Below, one piece after another: positions 1 to 8,418 of a stretch of 18,783 nt of DNA (position 1 is its first letter; each line of letters starts with the position of its first letter). The notes under the pieces were generated by a model. It saw nothing but the letters and a program-made list of their open reading frames with translations. It searched no databases and was not told where the DNA came from. The stretch is from an uncultured Prevotella sp. (GTDB lineage Bacteria > Bacteroidota > Bacteroidia > Bacteroidales > Bacteroidaceae), in NCBI GenBank assembly GCA_947072805.1, contig CAMTJK010000030.1, positions 1 to 18,783 on the forward strand, given 5' to 3'. The position numbers and the translations under genes are program-made.

Positions 1-15
1 AGTATTCCTGTGTGT

Positions 16-3000
16 TCAGTTCTGCTTGTCGATGAATTCGCGTGGCGACATGCCGAAATGTTTGCGGAATACGGTTGAGAAATATCCCAGATTTGAGAAT
101 CCCACGGCATAAGCCACCTGTGTGATGTTCAGCTTCTGCTCTTTCAGCATACGCGCTCCTTGTTCGAGGCGTATGTTTCTGATGAATTCGCTCACCGGTA
201 TGCCTGTCATGTCCTTCATCTTGCGGTGCAGGTGCGCCCTGCTTATGCCCACCTCGTCGCACAGTATGTCTACGCTGAAGTCGCTGTCTGACAGGTGTTC
301 GTTCACGCTCTTCATTATCCGCTCCATCAGTTGGTCGTCGTTGCCTTTCATCTCCGGCATCTCCACCTTGTCGGTGGGCAGCTGCGAGCCGCTGAACTTG
401 CCTTTCAGTCGCAGGTGGTTAGATATCAGATTGTCTATTGTGACGTGCAGCTCATCCATTGAGAACGGTTTCGACAGATAAGCGTCTGCTCCTCTCTCCA
501 ATCCTTCGAGGCGGTTGCTGATGTCGCTCTTCGAAGTGAGCATGATGACAGGCAGGTGGTTGATGTTGGCATTCTGCTTTATCAGTCGCAGCATGGTGAA
601 TCCGTCCATCTCGGGCATCATCACGTCGCTCACCACCACGTCGTAGTGGTTGGTAAGCAGTTCGTGCAGTCCGTCTTTGCCGTTGTGGCACACCGCGAAG
701 TGGTAGAAGGCGCCGAGTTCCTCGCCTATGTAGCGTCCTATCTCCTCGTCATCGTCTACCACGAGCACCTTATATGCCGAGCGTGGCTGCTTCTGTTGCT
801 TAATGTGAACCGTTGCCGGCTGTTCCGTGCGGTTGTCTATCTCCGATTCCGCGAAGTGGTCGCAGCCTTTTGGCACCCTTACCGTAAATACGCTTCCCTT
901 TATTCCGTCGGTCCTGTTGGCTGCCGTGATGCTTCCGTGGTGCATGTCCACGATCATCTTGCACAGGTTCAGACCTATGCCGGTGCCTTCTATGTGGCTC
1001 TCCTTCGACGTCTTGGCCTGATAGAAGCGGTCGAAGATGTGCTGTATGGTGTCTTCCCGCAGGCCCGTTCCAGTGTCGGTAACTACGATTTCGATGTAAT
1101 CGTGCAGCCATCCCTTTGCATTCTCGTCGTGACCTTCACGCAGCGTGATGTTGATGTCGCCGTGGTCGAAGCTGTATTTGAACGCGTTAGACAGCAGGTT
1201 GGACACCACCTTGTCGAATTGCGTGCGGTCTATCCATGCCATGACGGGCTGCACGTTGAGTGTGTCAGCCGTTTCGGGTGTGGTGAGGGTGAAATTGATT
1301 CCGCGCTCCTTGGCGTTGTATTCGTATACCTCGAAAATGCGTTTCAGGAAGTCTTCCATCTCTGTCTCGCGGCAGTGCAGGTGCATTTGCTGCTTGTCTA
1401 TCTTGCGCACGTCGAGAATCTGGTTGATGAGGTTCAGTATTCTTTGGGCGTTGCGCCAGATGACAGCGAGGTCGGCTTGCGACTCCTCATCGAGCTGGCG
1501 GCGCCTCATCTTCTGCAGCGGCGACATGATAAGCGTCAGCGGTGAGCGTATGTCGTGAGTGGCGTTAATGAGGAACTTCATCTTGTTTTCGTCAAGTTGC
1601 TGCCTCATGTAGCGTCTGTAGTAGAGAATGACCAGCACTACCACCGTCATGAACAGCAGCAGATAAATGAAGTAGGCGAGGGTGGTGCGGTACCATGGCG
1701 GCGTGACCACGATGGTATATAACTGTACCGGCGATGTCACGCCATTGTCTACGGCTCTCACTTCCAGCTTGTAGGTGCCGCTTGCCAGGTGGTTGAACAC
1801 CACCGCATTTTGTCCGGCACTGTTTGAAATCCATTCCGACGAACCGTTCAGGCGGTATTCTATGATGATATTGTCAGTGTTTGAGAAGTTGAGCAGTGAG
1901 AATTCCATCACGAACGAGTTGTCGAGATAGGATATTGTGAAGTGGTCCGATTCTGTTATGGGCTTGTCGGTGACGCGCGAGCCTCCCGATTCGGTAAGCG
2001 TGCTCACGGGAAGTCCCTCCAGATACAGTCCTGTGAGATGTACCGTGCCAGGGCTTGCCGTCACCTCATACACCTGCCGCGGCGTAAAGGTGGTTATGCC
2101 GTCGTTGGTGGCGAAATAGATGTGGTCGTTCTCGGCGTGCATGCCGGCGTTGTTCACGTATTCGCGCGATGTAAGTCCTGTGCCGTTCACGAAATTCATC
2201 CATTCGTCTCTTTCCTTATTGTAGTGCCAGATGCCTGCCGACGTGCTGCACCACAGGTTGTCCTGGTTGTCTGACACGATATAGCTTATCACGAGGTTCT
2301 GCAATGTCTCCGGTCCGGGAAACATTTCGAGCTTGTTTGTCTTGCGTCGCCACACGTACAGTCCCAGTTCGGTGCCTATCATGATGTCGCCCGCGTTTGT
2401 TTCGCACAGCGAGTAGCACACAGTGCGGTCGTTGAGCACTTTCCATCCGAAGGGCTTGAACGTGTCGTTTTCCACATCGTAGCAGCACACGCCCGACGAA
2501 GTGCCTATCCAGAGCCGTCCCTCGCGGTCGCACATCATTGACATTATCCAGTCGTTGGCGAGCTTGCCGCGTTTGGGGTCATCAGACATTATCATGGAAA
2601 AGTTGCGTTGGCTGCCTGTGGCCCTGTCGAGCATTATCATACCTTTGGAAAAAGCGGAGAAGAAGAGATGACCGCGTCCGTCGTCGGTCATGTCGTTGTA
2701 CATGTCGCAGTCGAAATCGCAAACGAGTTGTGATTCTCCTGACAGCGGATTGTAAGAATATACACCGTAGGTTGTGCCCACCCAATAGTCTTTCCGACTG
2801 TCGCGGTAGATGAATTCCACGCCGAGCGGAGCCTTAGGGTGTGCCACGATGTGCCCGTTGGAGTCGAAACCGTAGATGCCGTTGTTCTGTACGGTACACC
2901 ACACCATCCCGTTGTCGCCGCTGCATACCGATGAGATGCCGGTTCCTATATCGACCTTCTGCGTGGAGAAGTTCCATGACGAGAACTGTGCCTTGCGGTT

Positions 3001-3957
3001 AGACACCATAAACAGACCTTTCTGCTGGCATCCCACCCACATATTGCCGTTGCGGTCTTCGTGAAGAGACCATATTTTCGACGTGTTAAGGTCAAAATTC
3101 GGTGCCGTTATGGGGTAGCGTTTCAGTGTTCTGGTGCCACGAGGAATCCAGAACAGTCCGTTGCCACGTGTGCCTACTATTATATTGCCGTTGCGGTCGA
3201 TGGTTATGCAGCGCAGGGCGATGTGTCCTTGCAGTATGGAGAGGTCGTAGAAGTCGGTGATCATCTTGTCACCTTCGAAGACTACAAGGTTTCCGCGGCA
3301 CACAGCCGTCACTCTGCCGTCTATTTCGATGAAGTCGGTAGGCGTTCCGAAGTTGTGCCTGTACGTCTTCAGTCTGCCGTTGGTAAGCCGTACGCTGATG
3401 TCGTTTACCGAGCCCGACTTCCAGAATCTGCCTTTGCTGTCTTCAAAGATGTGGCTGAAGTAGGTGCTGTCGTTGCGCGGCGAGTAACCATATACCTGTT
3501 GCAGTTCGGTTGTACTCGTTTTCACCTCATACAGTCCGTAGCCGGCTGTTCCCACCATTATGCGTCCGTCTTTCATCTGTATGATGTCGTTCACTCGCGG
3601 GCGGTGCCCGTCGGGAAAGGCATAGCTTATGAAGCGGTCGGTAGTCTCTTCGTAGCGTTGCAGTCCTTTGCCGGTGCCTATCCACATCTGTCCGTCGTTG
3701 TCGCAGAAGAGGCATACTACCACATTGTAGTTGAGCGAAGTGGAGTCTTGTCGGTTGTTAAGGTAGCTGGTGAAGCGGTAGCCGTCAAAGCGGTTAAGAC
3801 CGTAGTCGGTACCCACCCACAGATAGCCGGTCTTGTCCTGGCAGATGGCGGATATCAGTGAGCTTGACAGCCTTTCGGAATCAAAAAACAGGCCTGTCTG
3901 TGCCTTGACACAGAGCAGACCTGAAACGATGAGTATTGTAATAAATAGTCTTTTCAT
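16..3957 (-). CDS. Hybrid two-component system sensor/regulator (HTCS) of the xylan locus
   Basis: Senses a breakdown product in the periplasm and activates nearby genes from the inner membrane. 1313 residues. Domains in order: signal peptide 1-20; about 14 beta-propeller (Reg_prop) repeats with 'WVGT/WIGT' signatures to about 630; Y_Y_Y domain about 675-750; one membrane segment 760-780; histidine kinase with phospho-acceptor His801 in 'HDIRSPLT', N-box 'SNLLSNAFKYS' near 919-929, and glycine boxes 'DTGTG' (961) and 'GTGIGLNL' (991); receiver domain about 1063-1180 with Asp1068-1070, phospho-acceptor Asp1111, Thr1141 and Lys1163; AraC-type DNA-binding domain about 1215-1313. All key residues are present, so it looks functional. 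It is last in the minus-strand cluster, 55 bp after the GH5-GH43 gene, with its own promoter-like element. The start is chosen because the signal peptide begins there. Family assignment is certain; xylan sensing is inferred from the neighbours. P. bryantii XynR is a counterpart in position but, as I recall, is much shorter (833 residues) with a different sensor part. Confidence 0.96.
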   Translation of the reverse strand: MKRLFITILIVSGLLCVKAQTGLFFDSERLSSSLISAICQDKTGYLWVGTDYGLNRFDGYRFTSYLNNRQDSTSLNYNVVVCLFCDNDGQMWIGTGKGLQRYEETTDRFISYAFPDGHRPRVNDIIQMKDGRIMVGTAGYGLYEVKTSTTELQQVYGYSPRNDSTYFSHIFEDSKGRFWKSGSVNDISVRLTNGRLKTYRHNFGTPTDFIEIDGRVTAVCRGNLVVFEGDKMITDFYDLSILQGHIALRCITIDRNGNIIVGTRGNGLFWIPRGTRTLKRYPITAPNFDLNTSKIWSLHEDRNGNMWVGCQQKGLFMVSNRKAQFSSWNFSTQKVDIGTGISSVCSGDNGMVWCTVQNNGIYGFDSNGHIVAHPKAPLGVEFIYRDSRKDYWVGTTYGVYSYNPLSGESQLVCDFDCDMYNDMTDDGRGHLFFSAFSKGMIMLDRATGSQRNFSMIMSDDPKRGKLANDWIMSMMCDREGRLWIGTSSGVCCYDVENDTFKPFGWKVLNDRTVCYSLCETNAGDIMIGTELGLYVWRRKTNKLEMFPGPETLQNLVISYIVSDNQDNLWCSTSAGIWHYNKERDEWMNFVNGTGLTSREYVNNAGMHAENDHIYFATNDGITTFTPRQVYEVTASPGTVHLTGLYLEGLPVSTLTESGGSRVTDKPITESDHFTISYLDNSFVMEFSLLNFSNTDNIIIEYRLNGSSEWISNSAGQNAVVFNHLASGTYKLEVRAVDNGVTSPVQLYTIVVTPPWYRTTLAYFIYLLLFMTVVVLVILYYRRYMRQQLDENKMKFLINATHDIRSPLTLIMSPLQKMRRRQLDEESQADLAVIWRNAQRILNLINQILDVRKIDKQQMHLHCRETEMEDFLKRIFEVYEYNAKERGINFTLTTPETADTLNVQPVMAWIDRTQFDKVVSNLLSNAFKYSFDHGDINITLREGHDENAKGWLHDYIEIVVTDTGTGLREDTIQHIFDRFYQAKTSKESHIEGTGIGLNLCKMIVDMHHGSITAANRTDGIKGSVFTVRVPKGCDHFAESEIDNRTEQPATVHIKQQKQPRSAYKVLVVDDDEEIGRYIGEELGAFYHFAVCHNGKDGLHELLTNHYDVVVSDVMMPEMDGFTMLRLIKQNANINHLPVIMLTSKSDISNRLEGLERGADAYLSKPFSMDELHVTIDNLISNHLRLKGKFSGSQLPTDKVEMPEMKGNDDQLMERIMKSVNEHLSDSDFSVDILCDEVGISRAHLHRKMKDMTGIPVSEFIRNIRLEQGARMLKEQKLNITQVAYAVGFSNLGYFSTVFRKHFGMSPREFIDKQN

Positions 3958-3960
3958 ACT

Positions 3961-4007
3961 ATTAGCGGTGTAGTAGTGTAGTACAAAGATACAGAAAAGC
4001 CGCTAAT
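3961..4007. repeat. Inverted repeat flanking the HTCS promoter
   Basis: Perfect 8-bp arms ATTAGCGG (3961-3968) and CCGCTAAT (4000-4007) are separated by 31 bp. The centre falls at about 3984, on the edge of the TATCTTTG element, and the whole repeat fits within the 55-bp gap between the GH5-GH43 stop and the regulator start. It could be an operator for autoregulation or a long-loop hairpin at the end of the enzyme transcript. No T-run follows, so a classic terminator is unlikely. Confidence 0.5.
3984..3991 (-). promoter_or_regulatory. Promoter -7 element (TATCTTTG) of the HTCS gene
   Basis: Reading the minus strand, TATCTTTG matches the Bacteroidota -7 consensus TAnnTTTG exactly. It lies 26 bp before the regulator's ATG, which predicts a leader of about 20 bases. 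I see no good -33 TTTG at the expected distance. The element sits at the centre of the inverted repeat 3961-4007. It suggests the regulator can be made independently of the enzyme genes upstream. Confidence 0.55.
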
Positions 4008-4012
4008 GCCTA

Positions 4013-7000
4013 CTATTTTATGATTATTTTTTTAACTTTTCCGCCCTCTCTTACTATCATTATGCCGCTTTTTGGCGCAGTAATTTCGCGTCCGTCGATG
4101 CTGAAATAGCGCGGAGAACCTTCTTCCACATTGTTTTCGGTGACGGATTCAATGCCGTCAGCCTCTTTTGTCACGGTCACATCTACGCGCAAAGTCTTGA
4201 TTGTGCCGTAGCGGTCGGTGTATGCGAAGTTGATGTAGGTGCTTCCTTCCTCGCCCGACTCAATCGCTTCGCCTGTGAATTCTGCCACGAAAGCGTTGCC
4301 CGAGCGGTAGCGTGCGAGGGCGGTGACGTCGCTCTTGCGTCCCGATTGGGCTATGCTGTATATGCGGAAAGGTATTTTTGAGTTGGGCATCATCACCACG
4401 TTGGTGGAGGTGGCGGTGAGTTCGGCTATGCGGAAGTCGTAATCAGATGTGACGGCAAGTGTTCCATCGGCAAAATACTTGTCTTCGCTGAACTCCGGTT
4501 CGGTGGAGAACCAGTCGATGTCTACGTATCCGCCGTTCTGCGCGGTGGCGTAGTTGAAAATGTAGTAGCGCTGACCCACAAAGATGTCGAGAGTATATCT
4601 CATTGCCAGTTCGGTGCCGAATTCTTTCCAGTCGGCATTGTTGTAGCTGTAGGCGAATTTTGCCGTGCGGCTGCCGAAGTTGGGTATGGCGCGCAGGTAT
4701 ATGGTGTCGGCATTCAGTTCGTCGCTTTCCATTTCTACGGCTGCTATGTCGTTGCCGTTGTCGTTGTATGCGCTACGATAGCTGCACAGGTAACGCTTGC
4801 CGTCCTTCTGCTTCACTCCTATGTAGGCATAGGGGTCCTGGAATACGGCTATACCGCACACGTCGCCGTCTGCCATGTTGCCCACAGCCACCTTTATTGT
4901 TCCGTAGAGGTCTGCCATCTTGGCTGCAGCCGTGTTGTTGGCGTTTACGCCCATTATGCGCTGTGTGAGAGAGTTGCGTGCCTGCATGAGAGATTGTGCC
5001 TTGCCCGTGGTGTTGAGGCGTAGCCATCCGTCACTTAATGACCATGCCGAGGCGTCGGGGTTGTGGTTCCACTGCCACTGCATGCCGAGCACGCCATCGG
5101 TAAACGTGTCGTTGGTGGGCAGATATGTGCGCGGATAGGATGTGCCCACGTCGGGTTTCTTGTATCCCTTGCCTATTGCACTAACGTCGATGCCTGCATT
5201 TCCCAGCACGGGCCAACCGTTGTTCCATGTTACGGGCTCCAGGTAGGGCAGTCGTCCAAGCGGCCATGAGTCTTTGAACAGTATAGTCCACCATTCGCCG
5301 GTGGGTGTATCTACCATTCCACCCTGGTGTATGCTCTGCTTCTCCATGAGCAGTGCCGGAGCCTCCTCGTAGGGACCCCATGGCGATGTGGCGCGGTAGA
5401 TGGTCTGCACGCCCGAGTTATCTTTCCAGTAGGTGCAATAGATGTAGTAATAGTCGCCTATGTGATAGAAGTGGCTGCCTTCCAGTCCTTCCGGTCCGCT
5501 TATCACGCTCTCTGTCTTTACAGCCTTGAAGTCGTTGTCGAGCTGTGTCACCGACAGTTGCGTGTTGCCGGCCACGATGTAGGTGTTATCGCCGTCGAAG
5601 AGCAGTCCGCTGTCGTAATAGAAACCATTGAGCTTGCGCATGCTCCACGGTCCTTCTGGGTTTGTGGCTGTAAGCATGAAGTCGCCACCGTCGTCACCGA
5701 AGGCTATGAAGTTGATGTAGAAAGTACCGTTCTTATATCTCAGGCTCGGTGCCCACTGTCCCTTTGCGTAGTAATTCTTGCCGTTCAGCAGGTTGTAGGC
5801 ATCGCTGTCGGCTATACGTTCCAGTGGGTTGGCGCAGTATTCCCAGTTTACGAGATCTTTCGACTTGAGCAGTGTCACGCCCGGGAAGTGGAACATGGTG
5901 GTTGTAGCCATGTAGAACGTGTCGTCCACCCTTATCACGTCGGGGTCGGGGAAGTCGCCGTTGAGCAGCGGATTGACGAAAGTGCCGTTGCCGAGGTCGG
6001 AAGTCCATTGCCTTGAGTAGTCAGGTCGCGGTTCGTTTACTTTGGCATATTCGCGATACCAGTCGAAGCACGCCTTGGCACATGCTTCCGGATTGCTCTC
6101 GAAGGCGGGCGTCACAGTGCCCGAATTTATATAGGTGTCGATGTCGATGTAACAGCCCGTTCCGGAGAGTGTCATTGATATGTTGCCGTAGAAGTCGAGC
6201 AACTGTTTGTAAGCCTTGCCCCATGTTGAAGTGGAGCCCGTTGCCCATGTTCCCCAGTTGCCCGGTACCCATTCGCCGTGTTCGTTGTAGTGTCCCGAAC
6301 CTTCCTTCTCCGGACTCCAGTCCACCTCGGTAATCACTATTGGGTTTGTGTCCACCACCGGCACGCTTTCGCGGAACGATGTCATGAGCGAGGCGGCGTT
6401 GGCATTGTTGTCGCTACATCCGTACCAGCCCACGTAGTCGTGCACGGCATAGCCAATGTTGTAGCCTTTTATCGGATATTTGGCGTAGCCGCGGTAGTTG
6501 GACTGCCAGCCCGTGCCCGGCACCCATATTATTCCCGTAAATCCATTCTTGCGTATCATGTCTACGATAGGCTGGAAGTAGTCGCGCATGGCCCACTCGG
6601 TGTTCTGTCCGTTAGCATCTGTGAGGTTTACGGGCTCGTTGGCGAGTTCTATGCTCACCACACCGGCGTTTTTAAGTATGGAGTCGTTCTTTGTCACGAT
6701 ATCCCATACGGTCATGAGGTACTGTTGGTAGTAGTCGCCCACCTGCAGGTTCTGCGGGCATACTCCCGGCGGTCGCATTATGACGTAAAGTCCGTGAGCC
6801 TTTGCCTTGCGTATTATGGGGAAATAAAGCGTCTTCATGAGTGTTTGGAGGCGCGTTTCGCTGAATCGTGATATGTCGGCTTCGCCGCTTTCCTTACCGT
6901 CGCTCTGCTTGTTGGGGTCGTTTGTCCAGCAAGGGTCGAGATGAAGGCGGAAAAGGTTGCACCATGCACCCTGCGTTGTGTCGGTGATGGCAGTAAAGAG

Positions 7001-7228
7001 CTTGTCGAAGTAGCTTATGCAGGGCTGTATGTTGGCGGTGGTACAACTGTTACCCCATCGGTAGTTGTTGAAGTAAGGACTGGGCGTGTCCATCACGCCG
7101 TGCAGTACCACGGTATTTCCGTGTGTGTCTTTCAGGTGCTTGCCCTCTACATGCAGAGAGCCGAGTGTTCCGTATTGCGCCATGACAGCAACAGGAAGCA
7201 AAGCAAGAGCCAATAGTATTCTTTTCAT
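4013..7228 (-). CDS. Secreted two-enzyme protein: GH5 endoxylanase-type domain fused to GH43 xylosidase/arabinofuranosidase
   Basis: Predicted to cut xylan internally (GH5) and to remove xylose or arabinose ends (GH43). 1071 residues. Signal peptide 1-17 ('LLPVAVMA|Q'). GH5 barrel about 22-398: Arg94, acid/base Glu198 in 'ELANEP', His263 and Tyr265 in 'HDYVGWYG', nucleophile Glu301 in 'VITEVDW'. GH43 propeller about 416-690: base Asp428 in 'GDFPDPDV', Asp539 in 'YYDSGLLFD', acid Glu583 in 'GLEGSHFY'. Then a concanavalin-like beta-sandwich about 705-908, typical after GH43 domains; an Ig-like region about 930-1022; and a tail from about 1038 with 'FSIDGRE' and 'GGKVKK', resembling Prevotella sorting tails. 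Both catalytic sets look intact. The GH43 part resembles subfamily 12, but I cannot fix either subfamily. The gene follows the cytoplasmic GH43 after 197 bp with a strong hairpin in the gap; I see no TAnnTTTG there, so it is probably co-transcribed. The substrate is inferred from context: GH5 also contains cellulases and mannanases. Confidence 0.92.
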   Translation of the reverse strand: MKRILLALALLPVAVMAQYGTLGSLHVEGKHLKDTHGNTVVLHGVMDTPSPYFNNYRWGNSCTTANIQPCISYFDKLFTAITDTTQGAWCNLFRLHLDPCWTNDPNKQSDGKESGEADISRFSETRLQTLMKTLYFPIIRKAKAHGLYVIMRPPGVCPQNLQVGDYYQQYLMTVWDIVTKNDSILKNAGVVSIELANEPVNLTDANGQNTEWAMRDYFQPIVDMIRKNGFTGIIWVPGTGWQSNYRGYAKYPIKGYNIGYAVHDYVGWYGCSDNNANAASLMTSFRESVPVVDTNPIVITEVDWSPEKEGSGHYNEHGEWVPGNWGTWATGSTSTWGKAYKQLLDFYGNISMTLSGTGCYIDIDTYINSGTVTPAFESNPEACAKACFDWYREYAKVNEPRPDYSRQWTSDLGNGTFVNPLLNGDFPDPDVIRVDDTFYMATTTMFHFPGVTLLKSKDLVNWEYCANPLERIADSDAYNLLNGKNYYAKGQWAPSLRYKNGTFYINFIAFGDDGGDFMLTATNPEGPWSMRKLNGFYYDSGLLFDGDNTYIVAGNTQLSVTQLDNDFKAVKTESVISGPEGLEGSHFYHIGDYYYIYCTYWKDNSGVQTIYRATSPWGPYEEAPALLMEKQSIHQGGMVDTPTGEWWTILFKDSWPLGRLPYLEPVTWNNGWPVLGNAGIDVSAIGKGYKKPDVGTSYPRTYLPTNDTFTDGVLGMQWQWNHNPDASAWSLSDGWLRLNTTGKAQSLMQARNSLTQRIMGVNANNTAAAKMADLYGTIKVAVGNMADGDVCGIAVFQDPYAYIGVKQKDGKRYLCSYRSAYNDNGNDIAAVEMESDELNADTIYLRAIPNFGSRTAKFAYSYNNADWKEFGTELAMRYTLDIFVGQRYYIFNYATAQNGGYVDIDWFSTEPEFSEDKYFADGTLAVTSDYDFRIAELTATSTNVVMMPNSKIPFRIYSIAQSGRKSDVTALARYRSGNAFVAEFTGEAIESGEEGSTYINFAYTDRYGTIKTLRVDVTVTKEADGIESVTENNVEEGSPRYFSIDGREITAPKSGIMIVREGGKVKKIIIK

Positions 7229-7307
7229 GATGTATTGATTTTATATCCGGAAAAAAAACGATGTCATCAGAATGAGATGTGAAGTGGACGGGATTGTGGG
7301 TTCGTGA

Positions 7308-7361
7308 GAGTATGTCAAGAAATGTGTTTAGAACAAGGGTGCCACACTTTCTGACATACTC
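7308..7361. repeat. Strong hairpin in the leader of the GH5-GH43 gene
   Basis: Ten perfect pairs (7308-7317 with 7352-7361, containing AGTATGTCA and TGACATACT) continue past a bulged A at 7318 with four pairs (7319-7322 with 7348-7351), then past a bulged C at 7347 with four more (7323-7326 with 7343-7346). That makes 18 pairs around a 16-base loop. No T-run follows on either strand, so it is not a standard terminator. It lies about 80 bases before the ATG and 65 bases after the previous gene's stop. It may be an RNA processing or stability element, or a dyad binding site. Its function is unknown. Confidence 0.7.
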
Positions 7362-7425
7362 CTTCCGAACGTGCAGGCGGAGCGAGACGACTGCAATCAC
7401 TGAACTACTAACTAATATAAAACTA

Positions 7426-8382
7426 CTATTTTACTAACTTAATCTTTCCGTTTTCATCGTACTCTATTTCTGCCACCTTCAGACTGCGGAGCCATGTCTT
7501 GCCGCCCGATGGTACACAGTCGTGGTGGAAGAGATACCACTTGCCCTTATATTCGCAGATGCTGTGGTGTGTGGTCCAGCCCACCACCGGTTCGAGTATC
7601 ACGCCGCCGAAGGTGAAGGGACCGTAGGGATTGTCGGCTGTGGCGTAGCATATCAGATGCGAATCGCCTGTGGAGTATGAGAAATAATATCTGCCGTTGT
7701 ATTTGTGCATCCATGATGCTTCGAAGAAGCGGTGCGGATTGTCGGCAGAAAGCGGTTTGCCGTTGTCGTCTACTATGATTACCGGGCGTGGCTCCTCGGC
7801 AAACTGCATTACATCGTCGGTCATGCGTACCACACGCGAGGGCAGTGCAGGCTCATCGCCTTCAGCCAGTCTTGCACTCTCCAGTGCCTTGTTATCGCGG
7901 TAACGCTGCAGCTGTCCACCCCATATTCCGCCGAAATATACATATACGGAGCCGTCATCGTCGCGGAAGGCGCAGGGGTCTATGGAGTAAGAGCCGCGTA
8001 TGGGGTCGGCTTGCGGCACGAACGGACCCTCGGGGGTATCGCTCACTGCCACGCCGAGACGGAAAATGTCCGTCTGGTCCTTCATGCTGTAGATGAGATA
8101 GTAGCGCCCATCCTTCTCTACCACGTCGTTGTCCCACAGCTGGCGTCCTGCCCAGGGAATGTCTTCGACGCTTAGTATCATGCCGCAGTCGCGAGCTTCG
8201 GTTGTGCGCGGGTCGTCCACCTGCAGGCAGTGGTAGTCTTTCATGTCGAAGTGGTCGCCGTTGTCATTTTCGGCAATGCCCGATTCACGGTCGTGAGAGG
8301 GATATATGTACAGTTTGCCGTTGAAGACGTGAGCTGAAGGATCAGCCATATAGTCACCGGGAAAAAGATATCGATGTTCCAT
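7426..8382 (-). CDS. xynB: GH43 cytoplasmic beta-xylosidase / alpha-arabinofuranosidase
   Basis: Splits xylo-oligosaccharides, and possibly arabinose ends, to free pentose. 318 residues, a single five-bladed propeller with no accessory domain. Catalytic triad visible: base Asp14 in 'MADPSAHVF', Asp135 in 'YSIDPCAF', acid Glu221 in 'FFEASWMHKY'. The protein begins 'MEHRYLFPGDYMADPS' with no signal peptide, so it should stay in the cytoplasm and act on what the neighbouring symporter imports. It looks like GH43 subfamily 1, which includes P. bryantii XynB and Bacteroides ovatus xylosidase/arabinofuranosidase. It starts 36 bp after the GH10 stop; the leader is A/T-rich with no strong Shine-Dalgarno, usual in this phylum. 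The order symporter-GH10-GH43 matches xynD-xynA-xynB. The family is certain; the balance of xylosidase and arabinofuranosidase activity is not visible. Confidence 0.93.
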   Translation of the reverse strand: MEHRYLFPGDYMADPSAHVFNGKLYIYPSHDRESGIAENDNGDHFDMKDYHCLQVDDPRTTEARDCGMILSVEDIPWAGRQLWDNDVVEKDGRYYLIYSMKDQTDIFRLGVAVSDTPEGPFVPQADPIRGSYSIDPCAFRDDDGSVYVYFGGIWGGQLQRYRDNKALESARLAEGDEPALPSRVVRMTDDVMQFAEEPRPVIIVDDNGKPLSADNPHRFFEASWMHKYNGRYYFSYSTGDSHLICYATADNPYGPFTFGGVILEPVVGWTTHHSICEYKGKWYLFHHDCVPSGGKTWLRSLKVAEIEYDENGKIKLVK

Positions 8383-8418
8383 AATACCTTATTTATATTT
8401 ATAGGATTAGATTTTTTT

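Noticed and set aside
556..1545. Long plus-strand open frame (329 codons) opposite the regulator
   Set aside because: It is antisense to the kinase and receiver domains, which have full motif support. Its product is a low-complexity Val/His/Tyr-rich string with no domain, typical of the complementary frame of a real gene.
7251..7268. Run of eight T (minus strand) after a short dyad near 7260-7275 as a terminator
   Set aside because: The stem has only about four continuous pairs and lies about 20 bases before the GH5-GH43 start, where A/T-rich leader sequence is normal.
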